Positions 1-10,339 of a stretch of DNA of 64,000 nt are shown piece after piece. The stretch is taken from assembly GCA_947095535.1 (NCBI GenBank), contig OX352774.1, positions 72,664,416-72,728,415 on the forward strand, read 5' to 3'. Position numbers and translations under genes: made by a program. The DNA comes from Poecilobothrus nobilitatus. Lineage: Eukaryota > Arthropoda > Insecta > Diptera > Dolichopodidae. Every line of letters starts with the position of its first letter. The stretch's first letter is position 1. Below the pieces are notes generated by a model, which was not told where the DNA came from, made no database searches, and worked only from the letters and a program-made list of their open reading frames with translations.

Positions 1-573
1 TTGGTTTAAATTGGAAAATTGGATTGGAAATTCGGTGCAGATTGTTTTAAAATTTATCTTTTTATATTAAAAAATAGTTAATGAAAAGTTCAGAAAATAA
101 TATATACAGAGTGATAATTAGAATGTATATATATTATATTTTAAACCTTATAAAAGGTTTGTAAGGTTTAAACCTTATAAAAGGTTGTATTTAAGATTTG
201 ACAAGGGCAACGGTAACCTTCCTCGTTTTAATAGTGTTAAACTAAACATAAAAAAATTTCTATGTCTCTGTCAGTCCTAAAATATGCATCTAACCAGAGA
301 TATTCTTTGTACAAAATTTAGTTTTATTATTGCAAATATTTAACTGTAACAAAAAGAGTTATTCGGTAGTTTGGTTCAATATCGCTCAATAACAATCTAT
401 GATTAGTGTTTTGAATTAATATACTGCTAAATTTCATAGACCTTCTTTAGAATTGGTTTGGTCCTTGAGGACATTGACCTAACTCACTGTAAGAAAGTAC
501 ATTCGACTAGACAGACAAATGAACTATGTATTTAGAACTGCATATAATCAGATATATATAATAGATATATATA
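1..573. other. Left-edge non-coding AT-rich DNA
   Basis: I see no coding signal here. The one structured patch is at 141-188, where the near-palindrome AACCTTATAAAAGGTT occurs twice in direct orientation, joined by a short GTAAGGTTT linker. It may be a transposon-end remnant, but no matching second end was seen. Confidence 0.5.
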
Positions 574-860
574 CAACAGAAAAAGTGATTTTTTATTACA
601 AAAAATTGTGATTGACTTCGATATATTGTAATAAGTCAAAGTATTGGTAATTAAATAGTTACTTTTTACAGCAGAAATAGTCATGTTTTACAACAAAAAT
701 TGTTATTTTTAGTTCACTTCGATTATCAAATAAACAAAATAACAATTAAACAGTAACTTTTTACAACAGAAATAGTCATTTCTTACTATAAAAATAGTCA
801 TTGTAGTTGACTCTGATTATGAAATAGTCAAAGTTGACAATTAAATAGTTAAATAATTCA
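574..860. repeat. Degenerate tandem repeat, three units of about 95 bp
   Basis: Three successive units begin near 574, 671 and 767. Each carries ACARMAGAAAWAGTSATT, then a TTAC/TTGACT block, a GATTAT/GATATA block and a closing AATTAAATAGTTA-like segment. The units have diverged by substitutions and small indels. Short TAGTCA/GACTAT words link this array to the longer one at 16.9-17.6 kb. Confidence 0.6.
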
Positions 861-1600
861 AAAAATGATTCTAGGAAAATTGCAGTAGAGTAGACTGTGT
901 CTACTCTGGGATACCCGTATGAACATAATAAAAAAAGCTTTTACTATATACATACATGTATATTATATAATATAATAAGTAATGCAAATAATTTCTTGTT
1001 ATTTTGCATAATTGACTTTTAAATTTTGCTACTCGGTATTTTGATGGGATCTTTTGATGGGACCAAAAATATTTTTGGTGAATTTACTCTACCTTTTTTA
1101 GTTCGATTCATACATAAATATATCTATCATTGCTATATTGTAGTTCTATACGTTATAAACGGAGGAGGAATTTTTATATACACGTGACTATTTTTGATAT
1201 TATTAATATGCATTGTAAAACAAGTGAAAACAATTTTAATCAAGTTTAAAGTGTTTTAGCGTTAATTACCAGTGTATTTATATTTCCTATTAAAATAAAC
1301 TAATTATTAAATATTATCTATTGTGATTCAAAATAGATATTTAAAAAAAAACGAAACAGTTTTTGAAAAAAGAAACAAAAAATAAAATTACTTAAAAAAG
1401 TGTCCGGTAATTCCCTGTTTTCTTGCTTCACCAAGCAAGATACAAAATAAATGTAAGTGAATGAAATTAAATTGTTTGTGAGCATAAAAATTTAATAAAA
1501 GAAATAATTAAAGTAAAAAAAAATTAATATAATAATATTTAGTTTGTTTGTTTGTTTTTAGTACAAATCAAGTTTAATAAAGCAAAATAAATAATAAATG
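861..1600. other. Non-coding interval upstream of the SAM-domain gene
   Basis: No open coding frame is convincing. It holds a 13-base direct repeat (TTTTGATGGGAYC) at about 1038-1062 and a perfect small hairpin at 1421-1440 (stem TCTTGCTT, loop CACC, stem AAGCAAGA). The promoter of the gene starting at 1849 may lie here, but no clear TATA/Inr pair can be singled out in such AT-rich sequence. Confidence 0.4.
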
Positions 1601-1746
1601 GAACAGCAGTAATTTGAAAGATTCAGTGAAAGTCTAGGAGAATTGATTTTAATATACCTAGTGATTTTATTACCTATAGTAATTTTGCAGTTTTTTTTTT
1701 ATATTGGTGGCGCTATTTCAATAAGCCGAAAATTACTGCTGTTTCA
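1601..1746. repeat. MITE-like inverted repeat
   Basis: AACAGCAGTAATTT at about 1602 is matched by its exact reverse complement AAATTACTGCTGTT at about 1731, with roughly 115 bp between. A 14-bp perfect arm pair at this spacing suggests a small non-autonomous DNA element. No target-site duplication was confirmed. Confidence 0.45.
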
Positions 1747-1848
1747 TTTTGCAAATTGAAAAAGAATTGTGTAATCCGTAATATTATGTATTTGATTTAA
1801 ATTTGATTATTATTTATATTATGCTTTAAATGATTTGAAAATTCTTAG

Positions 1849-4350
1849 ATGAGCTCACAAAATATATTTTTAAATGAAAACGGAGAGCAGTTAGAATTAA
1901 TGCATATTGTTAATGAAGATGGTAGTTTATTAGTAAATTACATTAACGATACTAATGATGTTAATAATAATATACCTAATACGAATAATGTTAATGAATC
2001 TGTTACTGGGATTGACCCTTTATTATTCAATATTCTTGAAAAGTGGAATTTGACACATTTATACAACAAATTTTTAAGTAAGTATAATTTAAAGTTCCTA
2101 AAATTATTCAAATACTACCCACAATTTTTTTATATGAGTGCTGGAAATATTTAAAATTTCTAATATTTTGAAATGTATCTCTAAATTATTGTTAAAAGGC
2201 TTGGAATTAAACTACGATTCATTAAGATTTTTGGATATGGATGATCTTATGAAAATAACTGGGGATTCAGAAATGGCATATGGTTCATATGTCAGTTTAA
2301 AAGGCAACTTAAGATTGTGGAGAAAAGAACAGGTAGCCACTTACGCTTTCCAAATAAATTTTAATTTTGCTAAATTTCTTTTAACATAGGGATTTGAAGA
2401 GCCAATACAATATAATGTTGCAACAACGAGTAATCTTGCAAAGATACATTCGTGGTTAGCAACTACTGAAAGTGTTGGGTCACTATCCCCATGTTCAAGT
2501 AGTTCGTCATCAACACTTTTAGAAAAAATTGTAAGCAAATATATCTTCATTTAATTCAAATACATAATACCTATTTACATTAAATTAAATACAATTAACA
2601 ATAATATGTATAAGTTAATTTTAAATTATATTTAATAGGTTTTTAGTGTAAGTTTAAGTATAAGTGCTTAAGTTTTTTTTTTTTTAGAATTTACAACATA
2701 TTTTATCAGCAAACGGAAAATGTATTAAAGATTTTTATAACCTAAATAAAAAATTAGATGACGCCAATAGAATTAAATTAATTAATTTAATTTTGGATGA
2801 CGTTTTTGGGAAAGGCAAAAAGTTGCAAATAAAAGATATTGATAAAATTTCAGATATTATTATTTCTGAATTTCCAGCTGAAAATAAAGTAAGTAATATA
2901 AATAAAAGCACTTGAATATTAATAAAACATGTTGTTTTAGAATATATTTTACACACCACGAAGTCAAAACACACCTCCGAGTGGAATATTTTATCATCGT
3001 TATAACAACCGTTTGAAACATTTGCGAGAAAAAAAGCTAGTATCACCTTCATCGTCTAAGATACGTAGGTTGTCTAATGCAGAAAACGACAAGAATTCGC
3101 CAAATAAAACTGAAGAGGCAACCAAAGAGATCGTTGACGGTAAAAAATAAAATTATATTTATAATTCACTATTATAAATTATATGATTTACAAATTCATA
3201 TGAGAATTTTTCTAAAAGAAAAGCAAATTTTTCAAAATTAAAATGAATGCTTATAGTTATGCAAAAAATTATAAAAAAAAAATTCTCATTTTATTTAGAA
3301 AAATTCGCTTCTAAATACTATACTTATAACTATAATTAGTATATTATATATTTTTTTTAATAGTAAAAAAAACGATAATTAAAAACATCTTTTTCAGAAA
3401 AACAAATAGAATCAGACAAAAAATGTTTAATGTACAACCAGGATGACTGGAATGCATGTATAAAAAAGTGGGAAACATTATTTTTGTATCGTACAAAAAA
3501 TTTAAAAATTAGAAAAGATTTGGACCTAAAATCTATATTTCAGGATTGGCCCATCTTAAAGCATACTCTTGGGCACACATTGGTAAGGTAAAATATTATA
3601 TCTTATTGGCATAAAAATATAATAAAAAAATAAATGCAAATATTTATGCATCCATGTATTTTCTTATTCTCTAAACTTTTATTTCTTATTTATACAGATT
3701 TATAATGACTTTGGTGCTATTTTTGGTGATAAAAAGTCGATGGGACTTTTTGACAACTGGTCAGCCATTTTTTAAAATTTTCAATTCTAGCAAAACAAAT
3801 TAAAGACAAAAAAAGTCAGGATATATATAAAAATTTAAATGAAAATACACCTTGCGGTAAAACTATTTTAGCACTTATTGTAATTTTTTATACAAGTACT
3901 TAGCTTCTTCTTTATTCAGATTCCAGAGATGCAATTTTAATATTATTGCTGCATACTGTTTTGCAACCTGTTCGGCGCATTGAAATAAAAAACAACGAAA
4001 GTGGAAAAAAGGAATTTTGGAGACCTGGAATATCTGCATCTCAAGATAGTTTCCTAATACACGTGTTTACCGAAGGTGATGTTTTACCAACAACAATAAA
4101 GCGGGCAAATATGTATAAGGAGATGGGATTAGGATGCCAACCTTATATAATTGTTGTTGGGGATAATATATTTAATTTAAAAACTTTCTTTATTTCATTA
4201 TATTATTTCATTAATATTTTGTATAAATTTGATAGCTTCTTAAAAGCGTTAGATGCATGTTTTAAAATTTATATGGTTTTGAATTTACAATATGCTTTAG
4301 AAAGTGAAGTTGTTTGGATTTTTTTACAAGTTTTGTTTATGACATTGTAA
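1849..4350 (+). CDS. SAM-domain protein, seven exons, one frameshift
   Basis: Exons that keep one frame are 1849-2077, 2199-2332, 2390-2530, 2688-2888, 2941-3139, 3398-3582, 3698-3856 and 3920-4350; the first two may be one exon if the small intron with a weak acceptor at 2198 is not used. Donors are mostly GTAAGT-like and acceptors TTTTAG or TTCAG. Exons 1-2 encode a sterile-alpha-motif-like domain (LEKWNL, LRFLDMDDLMKITG), usually a protein-protein or RNA contact module. The C-terminal exon (SRDAIL, RRIEIK, QPYIIVVG, KALDACFKI, ESEVVW) resembles an uncharacterised family multiplied in some insects. In exon 3698-3856 the frame breaks at a T run near 3771: one missing T gives a TAA at 3773, and the downstream residues fit only with a +1 shift. 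It is either a very young pseudogene or an assembly error. It is the only host-like gene in the window. Confidence 0.65.
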
Positions 4351-4578
4351 TTGGCAAAAATAAATTGCCTAGCAAAATTTTACGAATTATTGACGATTTG
4401 AAAGTTTAATAAATATACATAACATAACATAAATATACAGTTTACTACAGAAAGTTTAATAATTTTAAGTTTAATAATTTAAAATTTTCAAACATTCAAA
4501 CATTTAAATTCAAATTCATATATTTTTAAGCTAGCTATTATTTTTTTTTTTTTCGCTTTCTTTTACCATTATGTCTTG
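4351..4578. other. Short spacer, possible promoter of the zinc-finger gene
   Basis: AT-rich spacer between the stop of the SAM-domain gene and the ATG at 4579. It has several TATA-like words but no supported element. Confidence 0.4.
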
Positions 4579-4594
4579 ATGTTTATTTGTTACA
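4579..4594 (+). pseudogene. First 16 bases of the zinc-finger/transposase-like gene, cut off by the LINE
   Basis: ATG at 4579 opens the frame M-F-I-C-Y, and the last base at 4594 is the first of a split codon. Skipping the LINE and the second target-site copy joins it to 10340 in frame (T-A-T completes codon six), giving C-x2-C at residues 4 and 7, the first half of a C2H2 finger whose histidines lie after 10375. This shows the LINE landed inside the start of an existing gene. Confidence 0.75.
4583..4594. repeat. Target-site duplication, left copy (LINE)
   Basis: TTATTTGTTACA here is identical to 10328-10339, directly after the poly(A) of the LINE. Twelve bases is a usual size for target-primed reverse transcription. 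Confidence 0.85.
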
Positions 4595-4628
4595 CAGTCG
4601 CTCTTTAATTCTCATAGAGTGCAGACGT
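4595..4628 (+). promoter_or_regulatory. Internal LINE promoter: initiator plus DPE
   Basis: The first LINE bases CAGTC fit the insect initiator CA(+1)KTY with A at 4596. AGACG at 4623-4627 lies exactly at +28 to +32 and fits the downstream promoter element RGWYV. This Inr/DPE pair is known in Drosophila I, jockey and Doc elements, where transcription starts at the first base. Confidence 0.6.
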
Positions 4629-4834
4629 ATTCATTCTATTTCGCTTTGTTTTAATTTTTTATCTTCTTCAATCTAAGTTTTATAGTTGTTGTTTTATTAT
4701 TTGAAATATAATTTTAACCTTATTGCTTTGATCATATTTTGATTTTGTTTTTTCTTCTTTTTATTTTTGGATTCGTACATATTTGACTGTAAACAGGTAA
4801 GCGTTAAAACTTAAGTAATTGTCATCTTCCGAAA

Positions 4835-6146
4835 ATGGGGGTACTGGGTGAAGACCCAGGGGGTAGTTCAAACTACTTCAACATTCTGGATCCTATAGAT
4901 AAACCTAAAAGAAAACAAAACAAACTTTCACAATCACCCAATTTAGACTCAGTAATCAACTTTCCAGTGTTAAAAAAACCAGATATAAAAATTAATTTCA
5001 CAAACAATAGTAAGAATCAACCAAAGTTTATTTTAATTAAAAACAAAGATCCATCAAAACCATTAAAAAACCTAAACATTTTTGCCTTAACAAAGGCCAT
5101 TCAAGGTGTGGTAGAAAACATAGAAAGCATGTCTTTCACTAGAGAAGGTCACTTGTTAGTACTTTGTAAAAACGAATATCAAGCAAGCAAATTTATAAAA
5201 ACAAAAGTATTCGCCAATTTATGTGAAATTGAAGCAGTCCTACATCCTACACTAAATTCATGTAGAGGTGTTATATATGCCCCTATAATTACAGATTTGT
5301 CTGAGAATGAAATTGTAGAAGGTATGGCAGATCAAGGAGTTGTAGCTTGTAAAAAGCTAACCAAATTTGCAAACGGTTCAGTTGTAAATACACCTTTACA
5401 CATACTTACTTTCGACTCATATGAACTTCCTAAAAAAGCTAAAATTGGTTTCATGATATTTTCTGTTGAACATTACATACCTAAACCAATTCAGTGTAAA
5501 AATTGTTTTATGTTAAATCATACAACTAAAAGATGCACAAATGATAAAAAGTGTGAAATTTGTGGATCAAGTTATCATGAACCTGAAAACTGTGAAAAAG
5601 TTTCTTGTAGCAATTGCAAAAACGAACATAGATCTACCAACATAAAATGTCCAGCTTTTCAAAAAAAAAAAAGCAATTTTAAAACATAAAACTATAAACA
5701 AATGTTCCTATAAAACTGCCATAGAATTCGTAAACAAAAATCAATATCAATTTCCTAATTCCGATACTCCTAAAGAAGAACTTTCTACTGCTATAAATTT
5801 AGTAAAAGAAAAACAAAATTTACAAAAAAAATACTTAGCCAATAATGAAAATAAACAAATTAATCCACAAAACTCAGTTAATTATAACAACACCCAACAA
5901 ACAAACACTCAAAAAAATTACTCAGTCAATAATATTTCAAATGAAAAACTTATATCACCTAACACCACATCTCACAACAATCAAAACAACTCCACTTTAA
6001 TTCTAAAAAATATTCAATATAAAACAACATCAGAATCAAATATAAATACAACTTTAACTTCCAATTTCCAAATTCCTTTAAACGCAGCAAGTAATACAAA
6101 TCTTCCAAATATTGAAAACGATTCTTTCCATATGGAACTTAATTAA
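4835..6146 (+). pseudogene. LINE ORF1, nucleic-acid-binding gag-like protein, one frameshift
   Basis: The open frame from the ATG at 4835 runs to 5687 and then breaks at the run of ten A at about 5661-5670. Moving one base restores a frame that continues to TAA at 6144-6146. Near residues 218-275 are three zinc knuckles: CKNCFMLNHTTKRC and CEICGSSYHEPENC (both CX2CX4HX4C), then CSNCKNEHRSTNIKC. Such proteins coat LINE RNA into cytoplasmic RNPs and have chaperone activity. After the knuckles comes an Asn/Gln/Ser-rich tail. The single break in a homopolymer suggests a recent mutation or a read error. A poly(T) tract at about 6223-6244 separates it from ORF2. Confidence 0.8.
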
Positions 6147-6248
6147 GATTTATAATATCAAGTAATTTAATCAATAATTCTCACAGTAATTAATAATTTT
6201 TCTTTAATTTCATTATTTTTATTTTTTTTTTTTTTTTTTTTTTTAAAT

Positions 6249-9200
6249 ATGAATTTAATAATTTTACAATGGAATATCAATGGTTTTCAGAACAATTACA
6301 ATAATCTTCAAATTTTAATTAACAAATATCAACCAGATATCATAACATTACAAGAGACACATATCCCATTAAATAAAAAAATTTAACGTACCAAGAATGT
6401 ACGATGGTACATTCACAAATTTTCAAAACAATATAAGCTCTAAACATGGAGTTGGTCTACTGATCAAAAAAACAATTCCTTACAAAATAATATCCACTAC
6501 GCAATATACTATAACAGCAGAAATTCGTTCAAACACAAATTTTAAAATAGTCTCAGCATATTATCCACCTAGCATCAAGGTTTCATCATATGACCTTGAA
6601 CAAATCATTCACACTATTCCTGGTCCACATTTAATCACAGGTGACTTTAACGGTTGGAACCCGCTTTGGGGTTCAGAAATTACTAATCAAAGAGGAACAA
6701 TAATAGAAAATTTCATATTAGCTTCTGATCTCTTAATTTTAAACAACGGCAATCCAACACATTTCTCTACCCACAACTCCTTCACACACGTTGATTTATC
6801 AATTTGTTCAAGTATTTTGGCGCCAAAATGCACCTGGAATACAATCGAAGATCTTCATGGCAGTGATCATTTCCCAATTTCAATTAAAATACTCAATCAA
6901 TCAAACCAATTACCTTATTTTATTCCTAAATTTAAATTACATTTGGCTAATTGGAAAAAATATCAAGACAATATTAACACATCGCTCTCTAATATTTCCG
7001 CTTCTGGAAATATTAATCGAGATGCAGCAAAACTGAAAAAAGTTATTCGAGTTTCTGCTACCAATGCAATACCTCAAACCACGCCTCATAAATCAGTAAA
7101 GCACTTACCATGGTGGACTAAAGAGCTGGCTTCTCTATGCACATTAAAAAAGCGTTCGTTTAATCTTCTACGACGACAGCCTACAACCGAGAACCTTATT
7201 AACTTTAAAAAAAATAGAGCTATTTTCAGACGTAAACTTAAAACAACCAAATCAGAATTTTTTGCTAAAATAACCGCCGAAATAAACCCATCCACACCTA
7301 TTTCAAACATCTGGAAAAACATACAATCCCTAACTGGTAATTTCAAAAGTAAAATAATTAGAATAATAAACAATAACAACATTATAACTACCAACTCTAT
7401 GGACATTGCAAATCTCTTTGGTCAAGAATGGTCCTCCGCCTCTGAAGATGACAATTTCTCTAGTGCCTTTGTTAATGAAAAATCTGAATGCTTATCAAAT
7501 TATCCGATATTTATGTCGATCCATTGGCGGGAAGGATAGGGAACAAAATTAATATGTTAGAATTGGAATCTACGCTTAACACATTAAAAGGTGATACACC
7601 AGGTTTTGACCGTATATCATATCCAATGATTAAAAATATGCCACCTGAGGGGAAAAAGTTCCTATGTACCTTATACAATAAAATCTTCAGCACCGGTTAC
7701 ATCCCTCAAGACTGGAAAGTAGCCACAATCATCCCCATTCCTAAACCAAATAAACCAATAGACCAATTAGAAAGTTACAGGCCAATTTCACTACTGCCCT
7801 GTCTAAGTAAAGTTCTAGAAAAAATTGTTTCTACTCGGATACTTTGGTATCTTGAGAAAAAAAAACTAATAAAAGATAACCAAGTGGCCTTCAAACCCTC
7901 AAAAGGTACAATGGACTCCCTCTTATATATCGATCACCTAGTAACAAACCACAAAAAACCATATTTCAATTTTATCTATAGATTTCAAAAAAGCTTTTGA
8001 TCGTATTGGTATGCACGTCGTTTGCAATCAACTTAAAATTTGGGGAATGGACAGTAAAATTATTAAACTTGTAAAATCCTATTTAAGCAGCCGGAAATTT
8101 AGAGTAAAAATTCACAACAACTATTCAAATATATTTTCCTTAAATAACGGCATTCCCCAAGGCTCACCTTTGTCGGTGACTCTATTTCTTATTGCATTTA
8201 ACAAACTAAGCGAAATCATTTCCCAATATAACTCAACAATTAAACATACGCTGTATGCCGACGATCTCTATTTAATTTTCAAAATAAATGATATTGATAA
8301 TATAAAATCTATTTTACTTAATATTTTTAATAAAATTTCTGATTGGTCCAATAACTCAGGTGCGACTATCTCCTTAAGCAAATGCAAACATCTTCATATT
8401 TGCAAAAAACAAAAATGCAATGATTTAAAATTTTATATAGAAAACCATTTGATACCTAACGTATCAGAACTAAAAATTTTAGGTCTATTATTCGATAGAA
8501 AGTACAGCTGGAAAAGTCACATTGAAAATTTAAAAAAATCTATATTAATTAGGCTAAACATTGTAAAATTTTTTTCTAACAATAAAAGCTTAGCACATAT
8601 CAACTCCAAAATCAACATAATACAGAACCTAATATTATCAAAAATCGACTACGGCTTACCAATATACGGAAAGAGCAAATCCAAAACACATTTGCAGCAA
8701 CTAAATGCGGTCTACCACGCAACAATTCGTATAGCCACTGGTGCTTCCGTACAACACCTGTGGCCAATATGTTAATTGAAACGGCACTTCCATCCTTAAA
8801 AAACCGTTGTAGAATACTCACAATGAGAATTATACCTAAACTATTGTATTCTTATAACTCTCCCATACAAAATGAATTAAAGAATATTCTGAAAAGGAAA
8901 AAATGCTCAAAAATTGAATCTGCAATCTCACTTGCCACGGATCTAGCTAAGAAGCAACAAGTTCCACTAAAGATTCCCAAAAAATCAGTTTCTATCTATC
9001 CTCCATGGAACTTGTGTAATAATGCAGTTAATCTTACACTTGCAAATTATCCAAAAGAATCAACCGACAATTCAATTTTCAGACAAGTATTCCTAGAAAT
9101 TTCGCTTGACCTACACAACAAAGGATGGAAAATTTACTACACTGATGGGTCAAAAACAAAAAATGCAACCGGTTACGCAGTCATAAATGACAAAAACCAA

Positions 9201-9926
9201 GTAACAACGCTTGGTAGATTACACCCAGACGCATCTATATTCCACGCTGAAAGTCATGGCATTTTGTCAGCCCTACTGGTAACATCAAAACTTAAAGGCA
9301 AATTTTATGTTTGCTCTGACAGCCTTTCAGTACTAAAAGCCATAACAAATCTCAAGAATCACACTCCAATAATTAATTCCATCAGAGATATTCTAATCAA
9401 AAATCGTACAAAACTTCAACTTCTCTGGATTCCTGGCCATGCTAATATTCTTGGCAATAACACAGCTGACAAGGAAGCAAAATATTCAACTATAGCGCCA
9501 ATAATTACAGCAGACTGGTCCCTAAATAAACAAGATATGAAAAGGTTTCTTAAACAATAGTTCAGTAATAAAAACTGTGTAAACTGCAATCAACACTACA
9601 ATTCACTAAACCCAAATAAAATCAAGGCTAACTTTCCCACGCAGCTAAGTAAAAAGGAAATTACAAACTTTATTCGTCTTCGACTAGGCCACACAAAACT
9701 AACCAAAGATTACCTGTTCTCAAAACCAATAATTAAATCAACTTGTCAACTTTGCAAAACACCTATAACAATAGAACACTTTCTTAATAGTTGTCGATAT
9801 TTTGATAATCACAGGAAAAAACTTTTTTCAAATGACCCTACAGAACTTCTCAAAGCTACAACTACAGAAAATATTATTCTAATAAACACATTTTTAAAAC
9901 TAACAAATCAATTTCACATGCTTTAA
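6249..9926 (+). pseudogene. LINE ORF2: endonuclease, reverse transcriptase, RNase H, Cys/His tail
   Basis: The APE-type endonuclease starts at ATG 6249 (QWNIN, QETHI), breaks at a run of A near 6378, and continues with GDFNGWN and SDHFPI. Reverse transcriptase follows: YRPISLLPCLSK at about 7780, DFKKAFDRI at 7985, NGIPQGSPLS at 8145 and catalytic YADD at about 8255. Frameshifts lie near 7500, 7980 and 8755, the last fitting loss of one T. RNase H shows YYTDGSK, HAESHGI, CSDSLSVLKA and LLWIPGHANILGNNTADKEAK in two adjoining parts, with the acidic residues in place. An amber TAG at 9558 cuts off an in-frame tail with RLRLGHTKLT and a C-x2-C...H...C motif that ends at TAA 9924. The protein would nick DNA and copy the LINE RNA onto the target. 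Confidence 0.85.
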
Positions 9927-10327
9927 TTATTTTGTATACTAATTAAAAATGTTTGTAAACTTTCCAGCTGCACTTCGTTAAAAATAAAAATAATTCAATT
10001 GTAACATACAGTTATTATAATATAAAAAAAAAAAAATGTAACAAATTAATTAACAAAGCATAAAATAATATGCATATTTTTTATTTATATTTTAGAAAAT
10101 TCTTATTTTAGATTTTATTTTTGTAATTTTTTTCTTTTGTTAATATTATTTGTATATAGAATGTTATTCAGAAAAAAGAAAAAAATTTTTTGTTATTAAC
10201 TTTCTGATAACAGAACAAAATACGAGCCAAAGACCATGCAGTTAGTGCTCTTAATTCTTTTAAGCATAATATGTTTTTTTTTATAAAATTTATATTATGT
10301 AAATAAAATAAAAAAAAAAAAAAAAAA
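9927..10327 (+). other. LINE 3' UTR and poly(A) tail
   Basis: Non-coding, with an internal A run at about 10023-10035, a block GAGCCAAAGACCATGCAG at about 10224 just before the tail, AATAAAATAAA near 10301, and a terminal A run at 10308-10327. The target duplication follows at once. Confidence 0.75.
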
Positions 10328-10339
10328 TTATTTGTTACA
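10328..10339. repeat. Target-site duplication, right copy (LINE)
   Basis: TTATTTGTTACA, the same 12 bases as 4583-4594. Confidence 0.85.

Larger units (their letters stand above)
4595..10327 (+). mobile_element. Full-length I-clade LINE (non-LTR retrotransposon)
   Basis: 5733 bp bounded by a 12-bp duplication and ending in poly(A). The order is 5' UTR with internal promoter, ORF1 with three CCHC knuckles, ORF2 with endonuclease, reverse transcriptase and RNase H, a C-terminal Cys/His motif, and a 3' UTR. An RNase H domain after the RT places it with the I group rather than with jockey or CR1. It is complete in length but inactive: ORF1 has one homopolymer frameshift, and ORF2 has about four frameshifts and an amber stop. 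Confidence 0.88.

Noticed and set aside
574..860. CRISPR-like array
   Set aside because: Units are contiguous and degenerate without spacers, and the genome is eukaryotic.
3760..3780. Programmed frameshift in the SAM gene
   Set aside because: There is no slippery heptamer with a supported downstream structure; loss of one T in a T run is simpler.
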